Origin: Bradyrhizobium yuanmingense
GTDB lineage: Bacteria > Pseudomonadota > Alphaproteobacteria > Rhizobiales > Xanthobacteraceae
Direction of reading: 5' to 3'
DNA length: 64,000 bases
NCBI RefSeq assembly: GCF_029167105.1
Contig: NZ_JARFML010000039.1
Span: forward strand, 1 to 64,000
How positions within the stretch are numbered: position 1 is the stretch's first letter; each line of letters begins with the position of its first letter. Positions 47,353 through 57,510 of this stretch are shown here, in pieces. A program made the translations under genes and the position numbers. Under the pieces are notes generated by a model, which was not told where the DNA came from, searched no databases, and saw only the letters and a program-made list of their open reading frames with translations.

Positions 47353-47730
47353 GGTGACGGCTAAGCGCTTACCTGTGATCGATGTTGGAGCGAGTTTGTC
47401 TTTAGAAGAAACAACAGCCCCTGATCGCATTTGCCGAACGTCATGAAGTCGGCTTTCCAGATCCCGTCGTCCCGACCTTCGACCTCGACGAGCCGTTCGG
47501 CAATCGGCCGCTGACTTTGCTCAAAACCATGTTGGCGCAACCAGCCCGCCAGCGTGACAGAGGCGCAAGACTCCAGTTCTGAGTAATCCCAAGTTTGGTC
47601 TTCTTGCAAAGCATCCCGAGACTCTAGCCGCCGCTGGATGAAAGTTCGGTGGCCGATCAGTTTAGAAGCTTGGGGTGCGCGGTGGGGCAATGGCACCATC
47701 GTCGCGGCAACAAAGCGATGGAGCGCCCCA
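47353..47730. other. Unassigned stretch between IS66 and IS110 relics
   Basis: No protein family is recognised on either strand. A minus-strand frame contains LAGWLRQHGFEQSQRP and DDGIWKADF, which read smoothly but match nothing I know. It may be spacer or the IS110 left end. Confidence 0.35.
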
Positions 47731-48172
47731 TGGCGAAGCAGAACGACCTGAGCAGATGCCTTGTCAGACTTGAACAAGACGCGACAGTGATCGCCGTGAT
47801 CGAGATCGGCCAGTCGAGCTGGCTGGTCGCCGGTATTGTGCCCGGCCTCGAACGCAATCCATTGAAGAAGCTCAACCCAGATCAGGATGCGCTCTGCCGC
47901 TTCTGCATCGTTGGCAGAAGAACCGATGCAGGTTGAACGCACGATCAAATCAATCGTCGCCTATGAGGCCGGCGGCGACGACTTCTGGTTAGCGCGCTGG
48001 CTGCGAGGGCGAGAGATCGAGGCCGACGTGATCCACCCGTCGAGCATCCCGGTATCGCGCGAGCTCCGGCGGGCGAAGACAGATCGGCTCGACACTGAGC
48101 TGTCTCAAACGCGCCTTTCTCGGTTGGCTACCCGGCGAACCCAAGCATTGCAGCATGACGGCTACGGCTGAA
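47731..48172 (+). pseudogene. IS110-family transposase, N-terminal fragment
   Basis: The pieces IAVIEIGQSSWLVAGIVPGLERNPLKKL and, after a frameshift near 47895, IVAYEAGGDDFWLARWLRGREIEADVIHPSS and RAKTDRLDTEL, are the N-terminal DEDD domain of an IS110 transposase. The C-terminal Ser-containing domain is missing; the match ends near 48172. Another shift follows RLDTEL. It is a dead fragment. Confidence 0.8.
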
Positions 48173-48273
48173 GACCCTGATGATGTCTCAAACTTCACGA
48201 CTACATCCGCAAATGCTGGACGTCTCAGCAAGGACGATTCAAACTGAAACACCCATTTTCTCAAGTGCACAAA

Positions 48274-49416
48274 TCACACCAACGCGCCCGTCTCACTCAC
48301 CCGACGAAGGTGATAGTCGGCATCCCCAAACGTGTTCTCGATCATGGTCAGCCGCTTAAAATAGTGGCCGATCTTAGCGGCCATGGTCATGCCAATTCCA
48401 CCGTGAAGCTGGATCGACTGCTGGCCGATGAACTTTGCGCTCCTTCCGATCTGCACCTTAGCCGCAGCGACAGCTTTTGCACGCTCGGCAGCATTATCCA
48501 TATCCGCGGCTATCGTAGCGTACATCGACATCGAGCGCGCCTGTTCGAGCGCCACAAACATGTCGGCGGCGCGGTGCTGCAGACTCTGAAACGAGGAGAT
48601 TGGCACCCCGAACTGCTTTCGCGTCTTCATATACTCGACTGTGGTCCTCAGCGATTCGTCCATCAGGCCCACGGCTTCGGCGCAAAGCGCGCTGCGGGCA
48701 TCGTCTACCACCCGCTCGATCAGCGGCAATGCGTTGTCGGGATCGCCGATCGCAGCTGCGCTGCCCACCTCGACCCTCGCGAAGCTGATGTCGGCGGCGC
48801 GCAGCCCATCTTGGGTCGGGTAGCTCTTCTTGGCGATCCCTTTCGCGTCGCCAGGCACCAGAAGCACCGCGATGCCATCTCGATCGCGTTGAGCGCCTTT
48901 GGTGCGGACGGTGACGATCAAGGTGTCGGCGTTCTCGCCGTTGAGCACGACAAATTTTTCGCCGTCAATGACCCACCCATCGCCGGTCTTCCTTGCGGAG
49001 GTCGTCACATCGTTCAGATCATAGCGAGAGTTCCTTTCGAGCTGCGCTAAACCGAAGGTTCTGCTCCCGTCGATGATCCCTGGCAGATGAGCTGTCTTCT
49101 GCGCATCCGAACCGCCACGGCGCAGGAAGCCGCCGCCGATCACAACGGTGGTGAGATAAGGTTCGACCACCAGCGCTCGGCCGAACGCTTCCATCACGAT
49201 CATGGTCTCCACGCCGCCGCCACCAAACCCGCCATCGGCTTCGACGAAGGGAAGCCCGAGCAGGCCCAGCTCCGCAAGGCGGCTCCAGATTAGTCTGCTC
49301 CAGCCGCCCTTCTCCCTCAAATATGTCTTGCGCTGCTCGAAATCGTAGACATCGGTCAAGAGTCCATCAACGCTTTCCTTGAGGAGCCGTTGCTCCTCGG
49401 ACAAATTGAAGTCCAT
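48274..49416 (-). CDS. pimD: Acyl-CoA dehydrogenase, pimeloyl-CoA type small subunit
   Basis: The 380-residue acyl-CoA dehydrogenase begins MDFNLSEEQRLLKESVDGLL and has a complete FAD fold: ERNSRYDLNDVTT, DGEKFVVLNGENADTLIVTV, EYMKTRKQFGVPISSFQ near 265-280, QLHGGIGMT near 346-354. It lies just downstream of a second, larger dehydrogenase on the same strand (68-base gap), the layout of PimC-PimD. Such pairs oxidise dicarboxylic or medium-chain acyl-CoA. The substrate here is inferred from family likeness only. The usual catalytic base is not obvious. Complete length; it is the last gene before the IS110 relic. Confidence 0.82.
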   Translation of the reverse strand: MDFNLSEEQRLLKESVDGLLTDVYDFEQRKTYLREKGGWSRLIWSRLAELGLLGLPFVEADGGFGGGGVETMIVMEAFGRALVVEPYLTTVVIGGGFLRRGGSDAQKTAHLPGIIDGSRTFGLAQLERNSRYDLNDVTTSARKTGDGWVIDGEKFVVLNGENADTLIVTVRTKGAQRDRDGIAVLLVPGDAKGIAKKSYPTQDGLRAADISFARVEVGSAAAIGDPDNALPLIERVVDDARSALCAEAVGLMDESLRTTVEYMKTRKQFGVPISSFQSLQHRAADMFVALEQARSMSMYATIAADMDNAAERAKAVAAAKVQIGRSAKFIGQQSIQLHGGIGMTMAAKIGHYFKRLTMIENTFGDADYHLRRVSETGALV

Positions 49417-49484
49417 ATCTCAGCTTCTCCTGGCGATGGATCTGGACCTCCTTCCGTTTCCCCATTTGCAGGGTGGAAGAAGGG

Positions 49485-50657
49485 TTAGAGCCCCAGCACC
49501 GCCTTGGCGATGATGTTGCGCTGGATTTCGTCAGAGCCGCCGTAGATCGAGACCTTGCGGTTGTTGAAGTAGCTCGGCGCGATCTGCGCGGTCCAGCCCA
49601 TCGCTTCGTGCGAATGTTCGTCATAGGGCGCAGCGAATGGCCCGATCATCTCCATCAAGAGCTCGGTCGCGGCCTGCTGGCTTTGTGCGCCCTTCATCTT
49701 AAGCATGGAAGACACGGGATTTGGCTTGCCGTGCTTTCCTTCGGCGGTGACAATGCGCAGTTGCGTAAGCTCCAGTGCCTTCAGCTCGATCTCGGAGATG
49801 GCGAGCTTCTCCCGGAAGGTGCGATCCTCGATCAAAGGACGGCCGTCACTTTCGAAGCTGGAGGCCAACTCCTTGATGTGCCGGATGCGCTCCTTGGAGA
49901 CGCCGACCCTTGCAATACCAGTGCGCTCGTTGCCCAGCAGGAACTTTGCGTAGTCCCAGCCCTTGTTTTCCTCGCCGATCAGGTTTTCGCAGGGCACCTT
50001 GACGTCGTCGAAGAAAACCTCGTTGATCTCATAGCCACCGTCGATGGTCTGAATCGGGCGCACCGTCACGCCCTTCGAATCCAAGGCGAAGACGATGAAG
50101 GAAATGCCCATCTGCTTCTTGGCGCTGGGATCGGTGCGGCAGAGGCAGAAGATCATGTTGGCGTGCTGCGCGTATGTGGTCCAAGTCTTCTGTCCATTGA
50201 TGATCCACTTGCCACCCCTACGTTGGGCCTTGGTCGTGAGCGAAGCAAGATCCGAGCCGGCGCCGGGTTCCGAAAAGCCCTGGCACCACCAATCATCTAC
50301 GTTTGCGATGCGCGGTAGATAATATTTTTTCTGCGCCTCGTTGCCGAAGGTGTATATGACCGGACCAACCATGCCGACGCCAAAGGCGAGCGGCGTCGGC
50401 GCCGGATACATCTGCAGTTCCTCCCTAAAAATGTAGTGCTGGACCGAGCTCCAGCCTGTGCCACCATATTCCTTCGGCCAGGAACTGACGTTCCACCCCT
50501 TCTTGTTGAGGATACGCCACCAAGTGACCATTTCTTGCTTCGACACATGTCGGCCTTCGACCATCTTGTGCCGCATTTGGGGAGATACATTATCGCGCAG
50601 AAACTGGCGCACTTCCTCTCGGAATGCTTGTTCTTCCTCAGTGAATACAAGATCCAT
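49485..50657 (-). CDS. pimC: Acyl-CoA dehydrogenase, pimeloyl-CoA type large subunit
   Basis: The 390-residue protein starts at 50657 (MDLVFTEEEQAFREEV), with CAGGAG upstream; the longer frame to 50774 adds unrelated sequence. The FAD and substrate-binding parts are clear: WWCQGFSEPGAGSDLASL near 130-147, INGQKTWTTYAQHA near 155-168, GNERTGIARVGVSKERI near 250-266, and IYGGSDEIQRNIIAKAVLGL at the end, which is typical of the large subunit. Together with the small subunit it likely forms a two-subunit flavoenzyme. It is the first gene of the two-gene unit and is intact. Confidence 0.86.
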   Translation of the reverse strand: MDLVFTEEEQAFREEVRQFLRDNVSPQMRHKMVEGRHVSKQEMVTWWRILNKKGWNVSSWPKEYGGTGWSSVQHYIFREELQMYPAPTPLAFGVGMVGPVIYTFGNEAQKKYYLPRIANVDDWWCQGFSEPGAGSDLASLTTKAQRRGGKWIINGQKTWTTYAQHANMIFCLCRTDPSAKKQMGISFIVFALDSKGVTVRPIQTIDGGYEINEVFFDDVKVPCENLIGEENKGWDYAKFLLGNERTGIARVGVSKERIRHIKELASSFESDGRPLIEDRTFREKLAISEIELKALELTQLRIVTAEGKHGKPNPVSSMLKMKGAQSQQAATELLMEMIGPFAAPYDEHSHEAMGWTAQIAPSYFNNRKVSIYGGSDEIQRNIIAKAVLGL

Positions 50658-51702
50658 CGGATTCTCCTGCAACCGGATCAAGGCGGGGTGGACTGGGAAA
50701 GCCTGTCCATGCATGCCAATAGGGCGAGGCCTTGACGTTAAGTGAACTGAACGCGAAGCGTATTCTTGCGTCACGCGAGCATCTCCTTTTACTGGCTCTT
50801 TGCGAAGCCGTAGGATGATGGGCCCATGTCCAGCTCAACTTCTCGTTAGCTTTTTGACGCAAAAGTGTGATCTGCCGCTAAGGAGTTTTTTTCCTCTCAA
50901 TCGACGTCAACGATTGTGCTGCTATTCCCGCCTCTCTCTCCGTCAGAAACGAGCACCCCGGTTTGCGAGAGCGAGCGCAGCACCCATCCTGCCTTCCAAA
51001 ATGCATTGAGCCTGCCTCTTTGACAGTGTTGTAGCCTCTCTGTAGCAACGGCCGTGCCAACAACGCTCGAACGCTTTGACTTTCTAATTTGATACGAAAA
51101 CGAGTCGTTCGTAGATCATCAGGGCTTTGACGGAACAGACATCCTTCGCTGTCGGAATTCGCACGACAATTGAAAGGTCGACGGCTGCTTGATTGTCGTG
51201 CGGGTGACCGATCGATTTGCTCGCTTTCCTTATCTCCAGCTCGATGCGAGCAGATCTGGAGCTAGCGACGTTCGAGCCCGGTCGTCCTGAGAACGAACGG
51301 ATGCAGATGCCTCAGGTTGCGACAATGCTGCCAAACGTAAGATTGAGGTGCTCTCCGCACGATAGCTCCCCGGCGACAAGGGGCCACAACGGCTGACACC
51401 CCGCGCGCAGGACTTCATGCTGCCCTCGTCGATCTGCCAGATCGTTCGACGAGACCCCTCCCACAACAGCCGGTCCTAAGCAGACCACCGACATTATTAT
51501 TCAGCCCAACGGTTCTTCGAACCTGCGCTTGACGAATGCTGATCGAAGACCAGGCATGACTATGAACGCGAGCGAGGGACAGGAGCATCGCTCGCTGTCT
51601 GTCCGGATCACAGACGTGTGGCTGGGGCTCGCGAGGCTTGAGCGACCTAGCGCAAGCGCCTGCCATTCAGCAATGTTGCGGTTGCGCACGGCAGCTGATG
51701 CA
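50658..51702. other. Long intergenic region, no gene seen
   Basis: These 1045 bases have only short frames. They hold the promoter for the two acyl-CoA dehydrogenases and the downstream side of the enolase-superfamily gene. No operator or repeat was recognised. Confidence 0.4.
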
Positions 51703-52836
51703 TCACTGCCTAGCAAATCGGACTAGCGCCTTGCGATCGATCTCGATCCCCAACCCCGGCGCGTTAGGTACGGGGACGATGCCGCGAGTGTGCTCGATGG
51801 GCTCGGTGACAATCGCCTGCCGGAGTGGGTTTTCGGTTCGGTCGAACTCCAGCAGCGGCGCTAGGGGTATGGGCGAGGACCGTGTGTGCGGCGGGAGAAC
51901 GGCAAGTAAATGTAGCGATGCCGCAATTGCGATCGCGGTGCCCCAAACATGCGGATTATAACGGACGCCGAATGCCTCTGCCATGTCAGCGATCTTCTTG
52001 CATTCGGAGAGCCCACCTGCCGCGCAAATGTCGGGCTGGGCGATATCCAGCGCGTGCGAGACGAAGAGGTTGCGGAACCCGAACCGAGTGAACTCACATT
52101 CTCCGCCTGCGATCGGGATCGAAAGTGCGGCCTTTACCGCGCGATAGCCGGCAAGATCCTCTGGCGGTACCGGCTCCTCAAACCACCCGATATCGTGTTT
52201 TTCGATCATGCGGCCCAGACGGATCGCTGCGACGCTGTCAAAGGCGTGGTTCGCGTCCACCATCAGCGACACAGTCGGCCCGATCGCCTCTCTCACGACG
52301 CGCGTCGCGAGCGCATCCTCCTCCACACCGAAGCCGACCTTGAGCTTCACCGCCGAGAAGCCCTCATCGACGTAGCGCGCCGCCTCCTCGGCTAAATCCC
52401 GGGTGGGGTCTTCAACTTGGCGTCTATGGAGGCCAGTTGCGTAGGCGACGATGTGAGTCCGCTGCGCACCGCCGAGCAGCTGATGCACGGGAACGCCGAA
52501 ATGCTTGCCCTTGATGTCCCAGAGCGCGATGTCGATACCGCTCAAGCCTTCTATCACTATGCCCTTCTGGCCGTGATCGCGCAGGCGCGCATAGATCATT
52601 TGCCAGAGATACTCGGTGCGCAGCGGGTCCTCCCCCATCAGCCATGGCGCGACCCTCTCGATCACGGCAGCCGTCATCCCTGCCGGCCCGTAGCATTCGC
52701 CCCAGCCGATAATATCCTGGTCGGTCTCGATTTCGACCAGCATCGCTGTGCGCGTATCATACCAGCCACGGGCGGAGGCAAGAGGCTCCGACAGCGCGGC
52801 TTGAAGGATATGGGTGCGAACGCCCGTGATCTTCAT
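51703..52836 (-). CDS. Mandelate racemase/muconate lactonizing-type enzyme
   Basis: The 377-residue enolase-superfamily protein has the full active-site set: SAVKLKVGFG near 162-171 (KxK), LMVDANHAFD near 190-199 (metal Asp), GWFEEPVPPEDL near 217-228 (Glu), AGGECEFTRFG near 245-255 (Glu), DICAAGGLSE near 270-279, and the His in YNPHVWGTA near 293-301. The KxK plus His pair fits the mandelate racemase subgroup, which includes sugar-acid dehydratases and racemases. The substrate cannot be told. It has no close partner; a gap of over 1 kb lies on each side. Confidence 0.9.
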   Translation of the reverse strand: MKITGVRTHILQAALSEPLASARGWYDTRTAMLVEIETDQDIIGWGECYGPAGMTAAVIERVAPWLMGEDPLRTEYLWQMIYARLRDHGQKGIVIEGLSGIDIALWDIKGKHFGVPVHQLLGGAQRTHIVAYATGLHRRQVEDPTRDLAEEAARYVDEGFSAVKLKVGFGVEEDALATRVVREAIGPTVSLMVDANHAFDSVAAIRLGRMIEKHDIGWFEEPVPPEDLAGYRAVKAALSIPIAGGECEFTRFGFRNLFVSHALDIAQPDICAAGGLSECKKIADMAEAFGVRYNPHVWGTAIAIAASLHLLAVLPPHTRSSPIPLAPLLEFDRTENPLRQAIVTEPIEHTRGIVPVPNAPGLGIEIDRKALVRFARQ

Positions 52837-54254
52837 CAGCTTTCGTCTTTCCGGTCCTGCTGCGTCCCGCTATTCAGTCTAGCCGCTCCTAAATAGGCAA
52901 CGCTGGTGCTGCGACGTTCGAACACCTTAAGCTTTTACTTTGAGAATGTTCGCACATAGGAAACGACGCTCAGTGTATTGAAGCGAGATCTTTCCAGGTC
53001 TGTCAAATACGGAACAAGATACCCGGGCGTTCGTACACGAAGACCGCCGGTATTTGCCATGGCGTGCTCGGTTGTCGTCGGCAGGCACGGCATGGGAGCA
53101 GCGGATCACTGCCTCTCGCTCTGCATCGCCGGACAGCAGCAAGCCCCGGCCGCCCCACTTGGTATGCGCCGCCGCGCAGCGTCGTGGAGACAATCATCGC
53201 CGAGGTAGTTAATATCGGGCGCCTTGTCAGCCTCAGCCGACATCTCCGGCTTGATTGATGCCCATATCCGTATTGCGCAACGACCCGTCCAGCCATCGCT
53301 GCTACCACGCCAAATACGAATAATGGCAAAGCGGCTCCCGCTTGCTACTCCTGCCGCGATTTTGGGTATGCCTGTACAGATGCTGTTCGCGCTTAACCCA
53401 TCCCACTGGAAGGCTATTCCCGGGCATAATCTTATAGACATCGTGAGGATGGGCATGTTGGAGCGGGTCAGCGCCAAACACCTCTGCAAGATGCTCTGTA
53501 AAGCTGAGGCGTAACAGCTCATACGCTCGAACGGGCTGCAAACGCGAAGTCGATTTTTGTCGAGGTCCATCAAAGCCCATTTCGTGAGTTTCTTGGGAAG
53601 CGATTGCACTTGAAAGTTGGAGAGCTGGGCGCTCTTGTTGACGTGATCAGTGCGATTGAGCCGGTTGTGGCGGCAGCATAATCATATAACAATTGTCGGG
53701 CGTGCAGGTGATCAACGAGGCTGTTCATGTCTGTACCGACGGCCGATATTGAGAAGCGGCGATAGTATTGCTGTACACCGTCAACAGCGATCGGGGCACT
53801 ACCTAGTCAGGTGAGGAATACATTCGCGCGGACTGCGGCGTATCAGAGCCATCTGAGGCTCCATGGACTGACGATCGAAGACTTGCGATGCGCGCCCTAT
53901 CGGGTCCTGCTACTCGCTATGGACGCGGCCGATGGGAAATGAATGTGGCACGCAAGTTTCCGAATGTCTCTCGAGCCCAGGAACGGCCAGGCAGTGAACA
54001 GCTTGTTGATCGGTAAGAAATCTGCCGACGGATGTCTGATCATGGATCTGAAGAAGCACTTTTCGGTGCTCAGGCTTGCCATTCGATCGCGACCTCTTCA
54101 CCGTGATCCGCCGACCGCTGCCCTTCTTGCCTCTAGGGGAGTGAGGCGGCTCGGAGGAACCGGCGCCGCGGACCGGTGATCGCCTCTATTGAACTTGGGG
54201 CCGAGAACTACTCACTGAGAACTCTCCTGACTCGGCTCGTTTCTGCAATTTGCG
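52837..54254. other. Long stretch without a recognised gene
   Basis: Several minus-strand frames near 53000-53610 look partly protein-like but shift frame often and match nothing I know. They could be a lost gene. The rest has no coding pattern. No RNA gene or repeat was seen in these 1.4 kb. Confidence 0.4.
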
Positions 54255-55430
54255 TTACCCCGCGCCCGCCTTCTGCGCATAATTCCATGATGCTTTCGCG
54301 AGCGGCACGGTACGCTTGGCAGCTTCGATCGCCTTGGTGTTGGCGGCGGTGCCATCTCGCATGCGGGCTGCGATGCCCTGAGTCATGCCGACCAACCGAA
54401 AGAAATTAAACGCAAAATACCAGTTCAAGTCCGGCAGCTCGCTGCCCGTGCAGTCGCAATAGATTTGCGCGGCCTTGTCCATGCTCGGGATATTGAGCGT
54501 CTTCAGATCGGCGTCCGCAAGACCCGGCCTGATCCATTGCATCAACAGATAGGTAAAATCGGACATGGGATCGCCGAGCGTCGACAATTCCCAGTCGAGT
54601 ACCGCGATCACGCGCGGCTGCTTTGCATCGAAGATAATGTTGTCGAGTCGATAGTCGCCGTGCACGATGGAGACACGTTTCTGCTCGGGAATCGTATTCG
54701 GCAGCCATTCGATCAGCTTTTCAACCTCCGGGATATATTGCGTCTCCGAAGCGCGATACTGCTTGCTCCAGCGATCGATTTGGCGCGCGAAATAATTGCC
54801 AGGCCTTCCGAAGTCCGCAAGGCCGATGCTATCGGGATCAAACATGTGCAGCCTCGCGAGAGTCTCGATCTTGCTGCAGAAAATCTTTGCCCGCATTTCG
54901 GCAGACTGGCTCGGCAAAGTCGGATCCCAATAGACGTGTCCTTCCTCCATCGACATGATGTAGAATGCCGCACCAATGACGGCCTCGTCAGTACAGAGCG
55001 CAAACGCATGCGCAACCGGGAAGCCCTGCTGGCCGAGCGCCGAGATGACGCGGTACTCGCGGTCGACCGCATGCGCCGACGGCAGCAACTTGCCGAACGG
55101 CTTTCTGCGCAACACGTAGGAACGGCCGCGGCTGTCGAGTTTGTATGTGGGATTGGATTGGCCTCCCTTAAACTGTAAGACGGTCAAGGAGCCGGTATAA
55201 CCTTCGACATGCTTGCGCATCCAGCGGTCGAGACGGCTCTCGTCGATGCGATGTCGCTCTTCGACGGGCCTCGTGCCCGAAAACTCCTCGTCCTTCCTGA
55301 AGCCCTCGGCCAAGGTGACGCTCCTCGAAATTGTTGACTTCCGCTTCATTAAGCACCCGAGCAGCCTTCCGAAATCCAATCTGACAATGGTGCAGCAGTG
55401 CACTTCATCGGGGCCCTTCGTGAGACGCAT
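54255..55430 (-). CDS. Phosphotransferase-family protein (ACAD10/APH-like)
   Basis: The 391-residue protein has a kinase-like APH fold: LTVLQFKGGQSNPTYKL near 82-98 (nucleotide loop), YVLRRKP near 104-110 (Lys), YREYRV-like helix, MSMEEGHVYWDP near 154-165, and the catalytic loop VSIVHGDYRLDNIIFD near 256-271 followed by LDWELSTLGDPMSDFTYLL near 280-298. It resembles the N-terminal domain of human ACAD10/11, which phosphorylates 4-hydroxyacyl-CoA. Its place beside acyl-CoA dehydrogenases, TesB and MaoC fits that. The start may be the internal ATG at 55349 (MKRKST). It seems intact. Confidence 0.84.
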   Translation of the reverse strand: MRLTKGPDEVHCCTIVRLDFGRLLGCLMKRKSTISRSVTLAEGFRKDEEFSGTRPVEERHRIDESRLDRWMRKHVEGYTGSLTVLQFKGGQSNPTYKLDSRGRSYVLRRKPFGKLLPSAHAVDREYRVISALGQQGFPVAHAFALCTDEAVIGAAFYIMSMEEGHVYWDPTLPSQSAEMRAKIFCSKIETLARLHMFDPDSIGLADFGRPGNYFARQIDRWSKQYRASETQYIPEVEKLIEWLPNTIPEQKRVSIVHGDYRLDNIIFDAKQPRVIAVLDWELSTLGDPMSDFTYLLMQWIRPGLADADLKTLNIPSMDKAAQIYCDCTGSELPDLNWYFAFNFFRLVGMTQGIAARMRDGTAANTKAIEAAKRTVPLAKASWNYAQKAGAG

Positions 55431-56165
55431 CGCGCGTGTCGAGCTTGGTCGCGCGGATTCCGCATCGTCGGATGGGCCCGCCCGAGGTCCGAACCGCCTG
55501 CTCGATTATTCGCAAGCCGCTTCGGCTAAATACCAATACAGCACAATCCTCACTCATCGAACTTTCTGTGCGGATCTCAGGCCGCCTAGCTCGCCCGAGA
55601 GTGGCTTCTTTTGGCGATGCGAACGGGCGCATCTGAAGCCGACGTGGGTCAGATTCCATTTCTCGCTGCGCCGACAAAACGATTTTGACTCGCCCGGGAA
55701 AGGGCTGCGAATGCTGCCGCAAGGCCCTATTTTGCGTGAGATACGAACACGGTAGGATCGCAGCGCCCCTCACTCGACGAATGTTCGTGAATTTGAGCCA
55801 GCAGATGATCCCCGCGTCATTAGTGGCATCGTTCATTCGTTTACAACGCCCCAGGCTAGTGCGATTGCCCACCCAAATTGGTCCTCCTATTAAGTTCTAC
55901 GATCGATTGTGCAGTTGGCTCACGTGGGGTCGGGAAGCCCAAGTTTCAGGAGCCGACCTCGTACGCGCTAAGAAGACGCAAATGATGACTCCGTTTAGTC
56001 AAAGCGTATCGCTCGAGAGCTGGCGGAAACAATGAGAGCATAAGACTGTCATTGCCTTTCGCGCGGATGGCGCAACTTCGACGGCTCCCGCAGATGCTAA
56101 GGGGTCTGATCGCAATGCTGCTGACGGGGTGAGGCGCAAGACTGCCGGTCTCAGGATGTTTCTGC
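55431..56165. other. Intergenic, no gene seen
   Basis: These 735 bases hold only short opposing frames. They contain the phosphotransferase promoter and the 3' side of TesB copy 2. Confidence 0.4.
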
Positions 56166-57038
56166 TCAGTCGGAGACCGAACGCCGTTCGCGCACCGAGC
56201 CCTCCTGAGAGACGGACGCTACCAGCGTGCCGTCACGCTTGAAGATCAAGCCGCGCGCGAGGCCGCGTCCGCCTTGCGCGCTCGGCGACTCTTTGGCGTA
56301 AAGTAGCCACTCGTCGGCGCGAAAGGGTCGGTGGAACCAAATTGCGTGGTCGAGGCTCGCCGAAATCATGCGCCCGTCGAACAGAGTGCGGCCATAGCGG
56401 ACCATGACCGCATCGAGTAGCGCCAAATCTGAGGCGTAGGCCAGCGCGCACATGTGAAGCGTCGGGTCATCGGGCAGCTTTGCTGCGGCCTTCATCCACA
56501 TATGAAAGCGGCCGTCATCGATCTTCTGACCGACATAACGGCTAATCTCGACCGGACGCAACTCAATCGGACGGTCGCGGTCATAATAGCGGCGGATGAA
56601 TTCCGGTAGGTCGGTGAACTTCGACTGCTTGGCTAGTTCTTCTGCGGTGAGCATTTCCGGCGGCGGAACAGCGGGCATTTTGTTTTGGTGATCGAAAGCG
56701 CTGTGTTCACCTGCGTGAAATGACACCACGATGGAAGAGATTGCCTTACCATGCTGAATTGCTGTGACGCTCCGTGTCGAATAGCTTTTGCCATCACGCA
56801 GCCGTCGGACTTCGTAGACAATCGGAACCTGTGGGTCACCGGTCTGAATGAAATAGCCATGCAGCGAATGCGGCAGCCTGTCCTTCACCGTGCGACATGC
56901 CGCGACCATCGCTTGCCCTATCACCTGGCCACCGAACACCCGTTGAGGGCGAGGACTTGGATTATTGCCGCGAAACAGATTCGACTCGATTGGCTCAAGG
57001 TCGAAGATGGCGGGCAGGTCGATCGAGCTTTTGGACAT
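56166..57038 (-). CDS. tesB: Acyl-CoA thioesterase II (TesB), copy 2
   Basis: From the ATG at 57038 (MSKSSIDLPAIFDLEP) the protein has 290 residues, the normal TesB length. The frame stays open to 57326 but the extra 96 residues do not fit the family. The double-hotdog fold is complete: LFRGNNPSPRPQRVFGGQVIG, ACRTVKDRLPHSLHGYF, then LDHAIWFHRPFRADEW (Asp), SAQGGRGLARG and ASVSQEGSVR (Gln). It cleaves acyl-CoA to acid and CoA. The start motif ASM-SxS-IxLP is shared with copy 3. It lies directly after copy 3 on the same strand. Confidence 0.88.
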   Translation of the reverse strand: MSKSSIDLPAIFDLEPIESNLFRGNNPSPRPQRVFGGQVIGQAMVAACRTVKDRLPHSLHGYFIQTGDPQVPIVYEVRRLRDGKSYSTRSVTAIQHGKAISSIVVSFHAGEHSAFDHQNKMPAVPPPEMLTAEELAKQSKFTDLPEFIRRYYDRDRPIELRPVEISRYVGQKIDDGRFHMWMKAAAKLPDDPTLHMCALAYASDLALLDAVMVRYGRTLFDGRMISASLDHAIWFHRPFRADEWLLYAKESPSAQGGRGLARGLIFKRDGTLVASVSQEGSVRERRSVSD

Positions 57039-57510
57039 TGACGCGCCTTTGCTTTTCTTCGACATCATTCCCCGGAATGGCAGCCCTGCGATGAAGCCGA
57101 AATCCGAAATCGAGCCTTCTTTCGAACCATAAGGGAATTCTTGGGCCCATGTTGTTTGTAGCTGAGGCGGCGCAACTGCAACTGTACTGGTGCATTGACA
57201 TCGATTGGTAAGAAACGAGACGCCTTCCTTTGAGCTCCCGGGCCCGGACGACCGCATCCACCCTTTCCAACGATCCTTCACTTGCGAAGCAATCACCGTG
57301 CCACAAGACGGTCTAGAGATGCGCAATTGGTGTCCTCATCCTGCGCCAGCAACTATACTTGCGGTTACTGTCGGGTTGGCAACATCGACTAAACGGAACA
57401 AAGGTCCGAGCACGACGACGCACATGGACGAGGGATGGACGCTGCTCGGGGCTGAGAACCGGCGGCTGTTGGATCCTCGAATGATCATCACGTTTAACGC
57501 ACATGACAGC
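57039..57510. other. Intergenic between TesB copies 2 and 3
   Basis: These 472 bases hold no separate gene; the long open frame upstream of copy 2 is probably non-coding. No promoter motif could be pinned. Confidence 0.4.

Noticed and set aside
48265..49050. A 261-codon plus-strand frame with many His and Arg
   Set aside because: It is the complement of the small acyl-CoA dehydrogenase gene, which has full family motifs.
54465..55178. A 237-codon plus-strand frame
   Set aside because: It is antisense to the phosphotransferase gene and shows no recognisable domain.
57039..57326. N-terminal extension of TesB copy 2
   Set aside because: The extra 96 residues match neither copy 1 nor copy 3, and all family resemblance starts at MSKSS.
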